Positions 46,597-60,401 of a stretch of DNA of 64,000 nucleotides are shown in pieces. The DNA comes from Hymenolepis diminuta (taxonomy: Eukaryota; Platyhelminthes; Cestoda; Cyclophyllidea; Hymenolepididae). The stretch is from positions 2,959,478-3,023,477 of the forward strand of contig CAADRB010000013.1 in assembly GCA_900708905.1 (NCBI GenBank). Direction: 5' to 3'. Numbering within the stretch: the first letter of the stretch is position 1; each line of letters begins with the position of its first letter. The translations under genes and the position numbers were made by a program. The notes under the pieces are model-generated. The model did no database searches and was not told the origin of the DNA. It saw only the letters and a list, made by a program, of their open reading frames with translations.

Positions 46597-49212
46597 CCAT
46601 TTGCTAAGGTATTAACATTATTACTATGGCAACTGTTTAGCCAGCATGAAAAGACAAGTAATGCATAGATTTTATAGCGTTGTATTACATAAAGGAGGTC
46701 AGACAGTCAAAATTTGTGCAGGTTAAATTAGTGGTGTAAGTACAGCACTAATTCTTATCTGTAGTTGATTGTAAATGACCATCTATAAATGTGCTTCTGT
46801 GTCTTCAATTATTGGTTCCGACTAGTGTTTGAATTTTATTAGCTCTGCAATTTGTTTAACTAAAAAACTTCTAACAGTATAATGATTCATGACAGTAACA
46901 CTCTTTGAATTATTGATAAGATATAAACTCTCATTAATTTTAAATCTCTCAAATAGAACCGGATATTAACATAAAATTTCACATTATGCGATCACGATGA
47001 GGACGAATGGCCGGGTTTTGCAGTAACTTATGAAGTCAGATTCTCAAATTCTTTTCTATCACCAGTTTAGAAATGGTAAGTTAGGAGCTCAAACACATTG
47101 ATTAAAATGACCAGTGGAGGGATAGTACAATTTGAGTTAGACATCAATGAAGTTTCTAAGATATATAATAGAAAACACTTCCCTAATCAATATTGTAATT
47201 TATTCTGGACTTGGAAATATGATATGGGCCACTTCATTCACTTCAAGTCCCTTCCATTTTTAAATAATAAGATCTGCATAAAATAAGCATTGTCTGAAAT
47301 AAAATAGGTAATACAAATGGTAATGCTTTGATCCTAATTGAATGTACTCTGTTTTTTTAAAAAAAAGACGTACTTTTTCAATAAAATGTGACAATTTATA
47401 TGTAATCGTAAGTCAAAATATGAGGTCAAATAATGCCCATTGAGGTATACTAAAAGGGTATTAGATCGAAACTTTAATAAGTACTATAAATGTTGAAATT
47501 TTTTATGTTTGAATTTGAATTTCAAAATCTTTTGCGACTAATCCCCTTTTTCCCCTCTTGGGCATTTTTATTCCTAGTAAAACATGTTATGCATTCATGC
47601 TACTGAATATTAAGAAGTAGTAATAAAAATGTTCCACTTTCAGAAGCTGTTCGTCTTTGACGCCACTTATTTAAATACAATAGACTTTTAAAATCATACT
47701 TTAGTTTAATCAAAACAACTCAATCACGCGATGAACAAATTTATTGCTTGAAGAGATTACATCTACAAAATTTTCTACCTTAGATCTAGACACCGTTCAA
47801 TAATATAGGTACAGAAAGGTAAGGTAATTTCATACATTTAAGTCGATAAGATCTGACCACAGTGCATTTTATAATGATGCAGTTTCAGTGTACTTCCCGA
47901 TATACTGCAAGCTCATTTTGTGGAAAGCACCTGAACTTCCAAATGAAAATAGAAATCAAATAATGAACACCTCAAAAACGTAAACCTGCTCACGCATAAA
48001 TGTAGTACTGATGTTAAGGCGACTGAAAGAAGAACAAGAAATTTCTCAACTTAAATCAACTTCCGGTTAGTTAATAGTAAAAAACTGGAATGTTATCTTG
48101 TCTCTTATTGAGAGTTCCAGTTACACTCAGATCACATGTTTCAAAGAAGTATACTAGAAGTATGCTAGTATTGACTATCGGTTTCTGCTATTTGTGTCAG
48201 GGAATTGAGTCTCGATTAAATCAGATCGAATCTAGTATATTACCACTGCTCCATCATTATTGGCCAGTCGGACAGTCAACCAGTTCTTATAGATCCGAGG
48301 CTATATAAACCGTTATAATTTATCAATAAATGTACTCTGTTGAAGATTCGGAATTTCTGCACTTTCTCCACAGGGTACATAGCAATATCCCTGTGTCAAT
48401 CTGAATTGATATAACCTCCTTACTCCTTGACAGTTTATCCACTTCTAAAAAGTAAAAGTGCTCTTTTAATACTATCGTCCACGGGAATTTGATAAATGCA
48501 CTTCCATAACACCCTCCAGATAATTCATACAAGGTCGACATTTTCACCCTAATACAGATAAAGTTTAATATATAAAAATTGGGAACTTATGTTAAGTTAA
48601 TTTAAAATCCTTCAACATTAATATACGGAACTCTACTGTCCAGTTTAATAATTTTTGGTTGACATTATCCTGGAACGTAGTGCAATTTTAACCGACGGAA
48701 ATACGATAGAGCAGGGAAATGGATTATACACAAAGAAGGAGAAAAAATACTTGCACCACAGACAAAAATCTCTTAATAAAAAAGTATTCAGCTCATATAC
48801 AAAATCAGTGGAGCTTATTAATTATTTTACTGTCAAATCGGTGTTAAAGTGTTGAGAAACTTCATTTCCAAGGTCGAGCTCGCAGGATTAGTAATCAGAT
48901 AATCCTTTGCACGAGCAACGAACTCCATTCCAAGCATTACACAAATTCCGCTCAGGTCTCGAAAACATTTATTATTCTTATTGTAAATTCATAAAATGTT
49001 TCCCTATTCTCTTACTGGTAATCATGTGAAACTACTGAACATTTGTATCAGTACTATCGGGTGAAATAATGTCTTAGACTGATAAAAGGTATTTAAAGAG
49101 ATTCAAACGTGCAATTTGTTGATTATAAATGCAAAATAGACCGTTTTGATCAGTTAATGAGATTAAAAATAAAGTATCTAGGTTCATACATTCAGGTGTC
49201 TAATGTTATATA

Positions 49213-49248
49213 GTGAGAGATAGCTTAATTGTGAGAGATAGCTTAATT
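49213..49248 (+). repeat. Perfect 18-bp tandem duplication
   Basis: The unit GTGAGAGATAGCTTAATT occurs twice back to back with no mismatch. Confidence 0.95.
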
Positions 49249-49737
49249 GTTTTGATATCAGAGATATGCACCAATTTTATTGCCTAATTGTGGATATATT
49301 TGGGTCCCTGATGCTTGCTTTCAACGCGAAAATACTGGATTTTGAGTGCGAACGGGATTGTGCTTATACAAAAACATCACCAGAATCATTTTTCCCCCCA
49401 ATCATTTTCTACTATCAACAATTGATAGAGCACACTTTAACGTGACGTTGTTACTCGATAAAATATGATATGCGACGTGAAAAGTAAACCAAACAATAGC
49501 AATCTAACGTTTTTAGTGCTGATTTTATCATCTGATGACATAAAACAGAAACCTAAACGGCTCCGTTAAAACTGATTTGCAGTGGAATAGTTAAAGCCGT
49601 AATACTAAAGTGTACATTTGTTTCCTAAAGAAAGGTTTCAAGAGACACTTTGGTCGAACAAAAGCATTAGGAAAACTTCAAGCCCATTACTAGAAGCTTT
49701 ACCAAGGATTAACTGGAGTAGATGGAAGGTATCCTTT

Positions 49738-49897
49738 AGCCGCTCTCATGAGAAACTCGCATTCCATCATATCTTTTGCTAGCTAAAATTAACCAGTGCG
49801 GTTGGCCATCCACATCACTGAGTGTGAATCGATGGACATTAATCGCGTGAATTCTTACTTAGCAGACGTGCGCGCTGACCACCACACCACCGACCCA
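49738..49897 (-). repeat. SINE family A, best-preserved copy
   Basis: On the minus strand it starts GGGTCGGTGGTGTGGTGGTC, then AGCGCGCACGTCTGCTAAGT. This is the tRNA-like head with an A-box region; a B-box-like GCGATTAATGTCC follows. The body is GGCCAACCGCACTGGTTAAT and the tail GGAATGCGAGTTTCTCATGA. Its length is about 160 bp. It is a good seed for a family consensus. Confidence 0.7.
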
Positions 49898-52254
49898 TAA
49901 TAGAGTTAGAACTGTTTAAGTTTCTTCTGCCCATATATCCAGATCAGTGATTTCTTGGCACAGTTTCTCATCCAAACAATACTGTAACACAATCATTCCG
50001 TACATTGAAAGTGTGGAAATCCGGTTGGTCTCATTAATGAAGTCAAACATGACAAGGAAGAAACATTTAATTTTCAATTCCCAGAAATCCTCATCAAATG
50101 GTAATTTCTATCACTTTCTATTAATGTTCAATTAATTAGTATCAAATACTACTTATCCAGTCAAACTTAATTTAAATCAATTTGTGTATCTTGATTGAAC
50201 TCCTATGAGCTCTACTATGGCTCAAATCATGTGCTCTTTTATAATTCTGTTGATAACTTTGCCATTAAAAGATGAAAAAGCACCTGAAATGATAGACTAA
50301 CCATCCACTTTAACAAACTGTTTAATAATGTCAGGAAATAACAAACATGACCTCATTCAGGAAACGGGAGATAATTCCGAAATTTGGACGTTGGAACATA
50401 GAAAATGAAGCAGTGGACTATACTCCACGATCCCATTTGCAAGGATCCCATTTTAACACCCACCATTTTCTCTCCCACTCTCTTAGTCTCCATTTGGTTA
50501 CTTTTTGTTCCCTAGGTTCACATTATTTTCCCACGACAAAAAATGAAAAAATGTGAGCATTTATGACTATGTTCAGGATCTTCAGTTACCTTAGTGTTGT
50601 TTGTTCTGTTTGTTTTTTAATATATGTTCTTTGAATGAAATTGGCTATTATAACTAACTTGAAGTTAGGGTAGATAATGGAGAAGATTTATTTCCTCAAT
50701 CTACTTCATTTGTGATGTACTTGAGAACGACTCGGCAATTAGGGAACGATCAGATTCTTCTCTCACTGTGAAGTTGTATTTTTCATTCCTCTTAACCATT
50801 ACTACCAATTCTTTTCCGAGTAATGGATATGCGAGAATGGACATCGAACTCGTGCCTTTTTATATGTAAGATGTGCTTTTTCCACTTTGTTCCTGCCAAC
50901 GTACCCTCATTTTCCCTATGCAAGTGATTATCCCAGAACCTAAAGCCACTAATTTATCTGCCACTCGTTCCATACGGTATTACTGCGAATGCCAATCGCC
51001 CTGAATTGAATGTTCAGCTAATCTTACTTTATTACTCATTTTCAATTTGCTCATCAGTTTCCCACGTTTACCGTTAGTACACCGTGAGTGTTCTCAAATT
51101 TTAGAAATCCAGTACCACGAAATTGGAAACAAAGAAAGAGATAGAGATAGAACTATTACTTTAGGGAAAGAATAAGGTGAAGACGGCAGGCTTCTAACCA
51201 GTTTGCGGAAAAGGTAACTAAATTAGAGAGTAATAGCTCAAATGCAGGGGTTACGTGATGCAGTAAATAAACACGTTACAGGTCAAGGGATGACTCACAA
51301 GCAGGATGAAATAAAAGAGGTAAGTAAATATTTGAATCAGAATAAAAACTCAAAGTTAAAGAGAGTGACATTTCGAAACTGTGAAGGCGAAACTGAAAAG
51401 CGGATTTAACAGAATTTTGTGTTTTTACCTAATTATCACAAATTTCGATATATTTAATAAATAGATGGAATAGCATTAGTTTATAAATATTTTAACTTAT
51501 TTCAGTGTTAATGGTAATGCGTTTTCTTCAAAGTATTTAGTAAGAATTATATTTATCTATTGTTTGAAAATGAATATTTTCACTTGTTATTCCGTTCTAT
51601 GGATTATATGGAATGCTTCTGAATGTATTCTTCCTTTTTAACATTATATCTGAAGAATTTGAATCACAGGTCTATTCCCAGGTAGTGTTGGCAATTTGCA
51701 ATGATCCGAATAACAAGCTATTACGCGTCCCCCGCAGAACTTGGTGGGATATGACCTTGACCTCCTCAAGGGGGCTGTCCCAAAAGTTGGCATATATATA
51801 TACATATGCGTGTATATCCTATCTGTGATCATAGACATAACATAGATCAGCAAAGCGGGCCAACTTTTCTATTTCACCACAACCATCAGCACCTATCGTC
51901 TACTTCACTCAATCGTTCTCTCTATCCTTTTCTTGCCGAAAGGATTGGTAGAAACTGGAAGGGAATAGCTTGAAGAATATCACGATATCCAGAAAAAAAA
52001 TTTATTTTTTTTTAATTTTGAAAATAAATTCAATATTAAGCGTATCTTAACTTAATTTCAGAATTTAACATTCAACAATTGGTAAAGTTTTTCAAATTCA
52101 TCCCATCATTACCCCTGACATGTATTAATTTTTTTCAAAATCCTTTTGATTTAATGAATTTTAATCATTTAAGGGGAAAATAACACAAAAAACGAACGAT
52201 TTAGTCGAAATGAGGAGTGACCAAGCACCAGTGCATATTTTGTTATGTTGAGGT

Positions 52255-52645
52255 TGGAATAACAACAAACGGCAAACGGCAGCTAACAACTAACAACAAA
52301 GACAATAACAGTTACAGACCGGAACACCAAGACCTGTTTTGGCCAAAATGTGTTGATCAAGCCACAATGAGGATTCAGGCTAGTAGGAAAGAGATGAGGA
52401 AGAAAGGAGATGAGAGAGAAGCGTAGGAGCCGGTAAATACAAATGTATGCATGCGCGTGTGTGTGGAAGTACAAAAGCAGTTTATATGAGTCACTTGGGC
52501 AAGGACGTGTGCGAGGGCATGAGTGCAGATGTACCTCTACTGCAACGGGACGGTTATAGAAAGAGGGGAGAGTGATAGGCGCGTTTAGACAAGATAGATA
52601 GAAGTTTTGCATCAAAGGGACGTAAGATGTCACTATTGCTTGGTT
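52255..52645 (+). repeat. Dispersed repeat family B, copy 2
   Basis: It matches copy 1 over nearly its whole length, including the 5' AAC-rich start (CAGCTAACAACTAACAAC), the GTGTTGATCAAGCCACAATG block and the 3' part GACGTAAGATGTCACT. It differs by small indels and many substitutions, so both are old. Confidence 0.7.
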
Positions 52646-53435
52646 AACAAAAAACCGAATGCGAATAAAGAGTATTTTCGAGAATGCATAAAGGGTCATG
52701 ATTCAGTTACTTTATTATCAATCTTCACTGGCTTTATCAGATGACACAGATTTGATTCTGAGTGAACACGCAGGATTATTTAATATTTTCAAAAACGTAA
52801 TGTTGAAATGTGAATAACTCTTTTAATAAATCTTCAAAACATTCCTCTTACCGCTAAAATGAGGTCCGGGCTGATTTTTCCAGGAGAGTGTTGACAATTA
52901 TTAAGCACAAAAATAAGTAGGAGTAACATAATTTAATAAAAGTCTATTAGATGGTATTCACAAAGATTCTCAACTAAAAATGACAAAAGGATTTCATTAG
53001 GGACTTTTCTACTCGCAGTATATTACAGCAGTGGTGCAACGACTTGGCTTCGACGTTCTTTATCTTACCCTGCTTTGACAACTGCTAATTGACTTTTAAA
53101 TGATTGGTCGAGACAAAGGCCATCACATAATGACATAAAACTGTTTTTTTTTTAAATTTTCAAATCTACATTAGCTATAAATGGACGAAAAAATAACATT
53201 TCTCTTACAAAGCAAAATGACTCTTCCCGATTTCGACCCACTTTGTTCTTTTATTTAAATATATGTGCTTTTGGCAAGAAAATGAAGTTTGAGGTGATTG
53301 GGAAGGATTGTTTATTCATCCTGGATTCATGATTTTCTGCATTTTGACGTGGTTTCCTTATTATACACAATCTTTAGCATTTTATCTGCCCTACCAGGAT
53401 TAATGAAATCAATGTCCTACTCAACTTCCTTTTAG

Positions 53436-53574
53436 CCAACTTCTCCAAGAGGTATTGGACAACTTGGACAGCAATTTATTCAGCATTCCAATTTCAACTA
53501 GGGTATACGAAACAGTTAACCACCTAATGAAAAAATTGCGGACAACAAAGTTGAATGAAGAAAGATTCTTTTGA
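53436..53574 (+). CDS. Possible lone terminal exon of an unidentified gene
   Basis: A strong acceptor (CTTCCTTTTAG, 53425-53435) is followed by one base and 45 codons to a TGA. The peptide is well mixed and helix-like: QLLQEVLDNLDSNLFSIPIS at the start, ending NEERFF. I cannot name the family and found no partner exon upstream. In this genome neighbouring exons can be more than 10 kb apart (as in TRMT1), so absence nearby does not rule it out. A 74-codon minus-strand frame overlaps it and looks less protein-like. Confidence 0.3.
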
Positions 53575-56500
53575 TACTTTGATTTCATTCGTAATTTCTT
53601 TTCGATCTCCCTCCTTTGCCTCCAACTAGGCAAATTTACTATCAATTTGTTATCTACTTTTCAGTTGCTTTTCACGTGATGAAATTGTTTAACATGCTAT
53701 TGGCCACATAATACAATATAAAGGCATCTTGAATTTCAGTATTTTGTAAAGCTCAGTTGCCACTTTTTTAAGCTCCAACTACCCAGACCCCGGGAAAAAG
53801 AAAAGAGAAGACTTTCAATTCAATCACAGTTTTCATGGCTATACCTATGTAGAATCGAATAAGTTGTAAATGGTTGGCTGTCTGGTTAGTCAATAATTGT
53901 ACCGACGGTTGCTTCAATGGTGGTCTCAGATGTCCAGATTTCGCTTGGGTGCACTGAAATATTTGATTAAGTTTTCTTAAATGTGCCTTAATGTAACTCA
54001 AATATGTAATTATCTAAACTGCGATGGTCAACTAGATCGCTCCAGTGCCATAAGCAACAAATGGAATTGCGTGCAATTTTCTTTGTCTAACCAATGTTTA
54101 AAAATTCAAAAAATGAGAACAAAAACAATTGCCCTTCGTAGTGGCTAAGCAGCCGGGATTTGGACATCCATATCTAATTAACAAATGATATAAAATTCGT
54201 ACGATTTTATACTATTTCGGCCAAGACGTGAGTTGTATCGATACCACACTCCCATACTGTGCGGAATCGGTCTGAATCGGAAAAAATTCAAAAACCAGCT
54301 CATATTTTTCTGTGCTTCATTCATATTATTTCCTTTCTTTGTCATAGCAACTAAATGTGTTCTAAAATATGCGAAAGCGTGTAACCTACCAACAGTCTTG
54401 GCTGGATTCCACTATTACTCATCCCCTCAATTAACATGAAAATAAACCAGAAGGCTGAGTTTAAGAGGTCACAAGTTCAACTAGAACCTTTTAAGAAACT
54501 TAAGTTTCAGTTATTCGGCAAGGTTATAAGATGGCTTTTAATCTATGAATTTATTTTTTAAATATTCATCCCCACTTTAATTGATTAACGTGAAGCGATT
54601 ATAACTCCATTTTCTAAGTAACTTTATCTCGAGAATATGAATATAAATTTAGCTTATATGTAGATAGTCCGTTCCCTTTATTGACAATCATAAATAAGTC
54701 ACTTCAAAGGTAGATCTACATATAATTCATTTAATAGCAATTAATGTTTAATTATCATAACTAATAGAACCTCGAACTTACTTTCCGATTCCTTTTTCGT
54801 GAATGAGATGATTAATAAATTGACTGAGACTTGCTATCAAATTATCCTCTCAGTTCCACCTGATCTATTTCATTTTTCAGGTATTATATCCGTTTCCTGC
54901 TTAATTTTACAAGGGCGGTTCGATCTAATTTCGGCTACGTAATTAAATTTGAGTCATAAAAAAGTGGTCTCAATAAAAATTTGATCAACACCCGAGATTT
55001 CTCTATGTTCAACGACAATGCCAATCAAAATTACTTTACAATAACTCTTTTCTTTATGCCGGGGTTAAGAGAATTCCGAATATTCATTATGAAACAACCT
55101 ACTTCTATTTAATTTTGATGTCTGTTAACAAATATTAGCAAGCATTTCGTTTGAATTGAGCTCTACGAAAAGAAAAATGCATCGTTTTTTTCCTGCCAAA
55201 TCCTCTTTGATGATCACTTTTATTTCCTCCTATGCGACTTCCGCTCAAATGGATCGTTTGGGAATTGCATTAATCTTTTTAAATTGACGTGATCGCTGTA
55301 ATTAATTTAATTCATATGAATGAGAGATTAGAGAAATATTATAAATTATTATTAAAATTGTAAAATCAATAGGGAAGTTCAAATAGGAGGGAAAAGGAAG
55401 TGCCATCCTATCAGAGAGTTGAGAGTGACGACGTAAAACGAAAATTAGTAATACAAATCGAGTAGAAACATAATTATGGATAAAATTTCCCAAATGAGAG
55501 GTAAAGAGGAGCTTCCTGATTTTAATTCAGACTAAATGCAGGGGGATGATAAGGAGGACAAGATTATACGATTGTGATACGGATAATGGTTATGAGGGGT
55601 TGGAAAACCACGGCGACACTTGTAGTATAGCTCAAATGACACCTGATCATTGACACCATCGACATGATTGCCTCAATGTCGATGAATGAGATAGGGATGA
55701 AAATTTAAGTCCGTGGATTAGTTAATCCATACTGTGTCCTCTTCTGACAAACACTTAATCCCCTATTACGCAAAGCGGGTGCATGAAATTTGATTGCATA
55801 AACATTTGGTACCGTCCTAGGGAAATATGCGATACCATTTAGCCAGATGTTTCTCAAAGAAGGTGAGTGAGAGATGATATTTAGAGGTACCTGATGAGGG
55901 ACTAAGAGCTAAAAAACCGTTAGAATGAAAATATAATCTAATTAAGCACAATGTACTAATTTCTCACTAGTATATTTTGGTATCCACTGTCCGGAGGAAA
56001 TCAATTATTTCCGGTGTACCTGAACAATGTTCAAAGATGTCACCCCTCGTGAATTAAATTATTGATTATTGAATTTCCACGCTCCTGTCTGAAAATGCAT
56101 TGCTACAATTATTAGTTAGAAAGACGAATAATGATGTCTAAGTAACCCAAGCTTAGTAAAATATTTCAATTTCATAATATTATAATCGCCGTTCGAGTCA
56201 CAGGCATGAATATCTGAGCGCCTGTATCTGGGGGTCACTTATAGTTTTATTGATGGCAATATAGCGTTGTGTTAATATTAAATTAGAGTTATTTAATTAT
56301 TAAGAAATAGAACAAAAATAATTTCCATAGATTGGTAATTTTCTTAAGGTTGAGAAGAAATCGAACCTTGAAAAATTCACGTAGCTTTTATTAGTAAATA
56401 AAAGACATTCAATTGGGGATGGGACATTACGATTAGAGTGATATAGTGTCCGATATCGTTTACTTTCGGATTACTACTGATCACACGGACTAGCAAAGGC

Positions 56501-57604
56501 CATTTATTCCCATTTCTCAGTTTCCTTCCATCTGGTCAACTTCTGTTCTCTTTTGGGCTCAGTAAGAATTCGATTTTCTATGATCTCTTTCAGCTCTCTC
56601 CGCTTTGATCTTCCCGTTCTCAGTTGCATATATCATTAGGAGATTTTGTAAGTGCTCAGCTGTCTCACTAAGCTAACCTGTTTTCATTCTCTCTAATAAT
56701 CTCCATTCTATTTGACAAGGTAAATTTAAACTCAGATTATCGATACTAAGAAACAAAAATACTCAAAATTCTACTCACTTACGACTGCAATATTTTATGA
56801 AAGTGTGAATCCATTATACTTTAAAGTAAAATAAGAAATATAAATCACTGTAGCTATCCAACTTTTTCCTAATCGCTCTAAGAGAAACAGTAATAATAGT
56901 TGCCAAGCTATTTGCCTTTCAAGCTTCGATAAACTTTATTAAAACAAAAAAGAAAAGAAATGGAGGATGTAGCTGGGTATTTGTATTGTGAAGCACAAAG
57001 CTGATAAACTGAAGGCGTAGTGTGAATATAAGGTGGAAGTTCAACTTGTGAGAGTTAGAAAATTGGTGTGAATCGACAAACTGCTTGTTAGAAGGAGGAC
57101 AAAATAGAGTCAATCTAAATATGCGGTAGATAGAAAGTTGGATTAAGTTGATAAATGATTTAAAAGTAAGCCCAACAGACACTGCTTTGGTGTTTTTTTC
57201 CCGAGAATGTTTCACCAATAAGTGGGTAGGTATTCAGTTTGGAGTAAATTTGGTTTATGTGGTGAATCATGTTGTAAAAATGTGCTATTTTATCATAAAG
57301 TGCTCATTTTATTATTATTTTTTGCTATCTCCTCTAGAAACTTTTATCATTTTACTGTTCCTGTTTATCTTCATGAGGCATGGAATTCATAATCAGATGA
57401 TATGTAGTTCAACTCAGGTGCATAACAATGTAATTTACGCATTACGTTGCCAGCTTATTTAAACGGAAACAGTTTAAAGGATGACTCTATGCACTTTCCA
57501 AAATCATTCTTCAATCGCGTTGTTTTTTCATCCTCCAAGTTGCCGAGATGTCATTTTATGCTCCTATAACTCAACTCCTATCTGTCATATCTAGACGAGT
57601 TTAT

Positions 57605-57865
57605 TGATTTTCCTGTTTTCTATAACTGTCCCGTCCCATTTAATAGTACATCTGTACCCATATCTCACACGCATGCTTGCCCGAGTGACACTTATAAGCT
57701 GTCTTTGTACTTCCACTCACATACAGGCATGCAGGCACGAGCTTGTCACTATCTCCTCATGTGTTCCCATCTCATCTCCTCTCTCCATCATCTCTCTTAC
57801 GCCTTCGAATCTTCATCGTGGTTTAATTAATACATTTTTGCCTACATAACTCTTTGCGTTCTATA
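57605..57865 (-). repeat. Dispersed repeat family B, copy 3 (inverted)
   Basis: On the minus strand it has AAAATGTATTAATTAAACCA, GGAAGTACAAAGACAGCTTA, CACTCGGGCAAGC and ACGGGACAGTTATAGAAA, in the same order as copies 1 and 2. The AAC-rich 5' start is missing. Confidence 0.6.
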
Positions 57866-58321
57866 TTTTGGGACTATCTACTGTTGTGGTTGTCATACCT
57901 TCTACGACCTGGTTCTGGTTCATTGGTTCCCACATTTTGGTAACTCCTAAGTTGGTGACCTGGGTTCCTGTTAATCCAACTCCAACAACCAGACATATTT
58001 TGACTGCTGGAACCAAAGGTATATGTTGCGTGGTTGACTGCACAAATCTTTCGCGATCATGTTGCAAAAAAACAGTGAAAGATAGTGAAACATGTAATAA
58101 TCTGATCGGAAAGATTTCTGCCTGTCAAAGTAAAAAATCCAAGTCTCGAATTCATTCTCGGTTTCAGTTGACCTTAACGTCTATACCAATGCAGAAAAAG
58201 TTACAGTTGTAATCATGAGAAAGTATCAGATGAGTAATCGGGCCGGTAGGAACTAAGAGCTAAGACTAGCCTGCGTATAACGACAGACAACAATAATTCC
58301 CAGTCAGAATGCAGAGTTAAA

Positions 58322-58344
58322 AGAGAGAGAGAGAGAGAGAGAGA
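58322..58344 (+). repeat. (GA)n microsatellite
   Basis: An uninterrupted run of GA dinucleotides of about 23 bp in a longer purine-rich strand. Confidence 0.95.
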
Positions 58345-58485
58345 AAAGAAGGACAATAACAAAGATCGAGGGAAAGAGGGCGAGAGCCTAGTATTTGAAC
58401 CACCCACCTTAAAATCAATGCTGAGTCACCTCAAGAGAGGAGAGTAGAAACCACCTGTCGATATCCTGCAACTGCGATTTTGCCA

Positions 58486-58512
58486 TGTGTGTGTGGGGGG
58501 GGCGGGGGGAGG
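58486..58512 (+). repeat. (GT)n followed by a G-rich tract
   Basis: A short GT run leads into eight G, one C, six G, A and GG. It could fold into a G-quadruplex on this strand. Confidence 0.85.
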
Positions 58513-60224
58513 ATGAATTAAAATGAGGCGATTGAACACATTTAAGTGAACAAATAGAGGTAAGAATAATGATCCATAAGACGGCTTGAATTAACACGTC
58601 GATCAAGAAATAATTTTGATAAACATTAAAGAAGCAATTCCGTTACGTTCTCAGTTTAAACGTGTAATCCATCCTTTTCCTATCTCCCTCCCTCTTCCTC
58701 TCTCCTTCATCTCTGATCGTTCAACACAAAACTCCCCCTCATTTCTCGTTCTACTCCTTCGGAAAAGGTTGCTGTGTCCAGTTAACTTAGCTCAATCAGA
58801 ATATAAAAGTATCAGTACTTGAGATTAGAGATAATCCTACAGCCTACCTCTATTGCTACTATATCGATAGAGCTCTAATACCAACGGTATCAGCCTTTGC
58901 CTCTTGAAACTCAATAATTCAGCAGCAAATTGGCTTCGTTCTTAACTCCTGCAGTCTAACTAGTCGGCTACAGAATTAAGGGTACTCAATTATTACGAAT
59001 TTTAATCCAGGGAAGCAGGGCCAGTAATGGAATAGATATATTTCATATTAAATGTGAGTCATAATGCAAACTGCAGAAATATTCAATTTTAATAACTGCA
59101 TAAAATCTTCAACAAAATCTGTCAACGTAAGTGACTAGTCTGTTCTTAAGTCCTTTCTGACGATCATCACGTGTAAAAAGCAAATATTCCCAATTTGTGA
59201 ACAGATGTCTGAAAATCCAGAGTTTTTTCATCCATATTTACAACAGTCTTTAAGATCTAACGGTGTAAACGGGCTAGCTGCCAGCATGTCCTGAAACTGA
59301 TTTAGGTCACAGATTTAGATAGTCATCATAACAAATAATTTCTTCTCTCCAATAGTCAAAGTGATTAGTACGCAACGCTCAGTATTTGTTAGGAGGTCTT
59401 AGTTGTTATTTTGCCTAAATATGGAATTAGAAAGTAATTGTAGAGGCTCAAGAACTATTGCTGTAGTTTCCAGATCGATGAACTTGCTTATGCCTTGACG
59501 CTTATTCAAGGATTCTAGTGAAACCTCTTTCATTTGCCGTTGTTGTTGGTTAATTATATTTACCATGCTTTTTCACACGGTGAGCCGCTGTATGTGTAGT
59601 ATTATTATTTATTTTCTATTGTATGGGGTTGTAAAATACGATAGAATTGTGTATTCACGACAAATTAAGAAATGCGTCAGTGTGAATTCAAAATGTGCGG
59701 ATTTTGTGCTATTTATTAAATTAGACTTTAATCATATGCAGATACGTTCCTCTTGTTTATCGCCGACCCTCTCTTCAATTTCATCATTTTCCCCAATGAC
59801 AATAGAATAAATGGTTTTAATCCAAACGGTTACCTTTAACCTGGTCCCGTCTACTAGACTTTAATTTGAATGACTCATTCCGCCTTTCCTATTGGGTATC
59901 ACTCGCCTGAAAGTATATATCGATATGCACCTGCGGGTGGAAGCAGGCGTTCTCCCCCTTCCGCCCCTTCTTTATTGATCTATTAGCACTTGATCACCCA
60001 CGTCGCAATCATCCTTTAACATATCTCCCCCATTCGCTATTTGTGCCGCTGTTTTTGTTACTTCAACACAAAAAACTATTTACCCCATGCACTCAGTCTA
60101 GTTTCTGGGTTGAGTTTGTTATTGTAAGAGCAAAAACACTAAATTAACTCATCTGCATCTTGCATCAATCTGAGAAGGAGAATCATACGATTTGTAAGGT
60201 GTAATTTGGAATATGCTTAACCCA

Positions 60225-60370
60225 ACTATGTGCGAGTCTACTGAGCCAGCGATCACGGGATCGATTCACATCGGTTAATACCCGTCAACAGGAGGGGTAG
60301 CCGAATGCAGAGTGGTTTCAGGAAACTCTCCCTCTAGCGAATCCATTTTTGGGAAATGTTAATTAACGCT
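60225..60370 (+). repeat. SINE family A copy, plus arm of an inverted pair
   Basis: It contains GATCACGGGATCGATTCACA (B-box-like GGATCGATTC) and a diverged tail CCGAATGCAGAGTGGTTTCA. An opposite-strand copy begins about 30 bp further on. Confidence 0.5.
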
Positions 60371-60401
60371 AATCTTGAACAAAGAAGTAGCATTCTGGTT
60401 C

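Noticed and set aside
50347..50556. Frame starting MTSFRKREIIPKFGRWN, with a PKFGxW...YT pattern like plant NOI/RIN4 motifs
   Set aside because: The spacing to YT is one residue off, the downstream conserved part is missing, and the family is typical of plants. Most likely chance in a 69-codon frame.
53860..53960. Similarity of TGGTTGGCTGTCTGGTTAGT here to a segment near 63820
   Set aside because: Only a short partial match between the two places; could be a further repeat but cannot be bounded.
57604..57849. 81-codon plus-strand frame
   Set aside because: It is the antisense of a family B copy.
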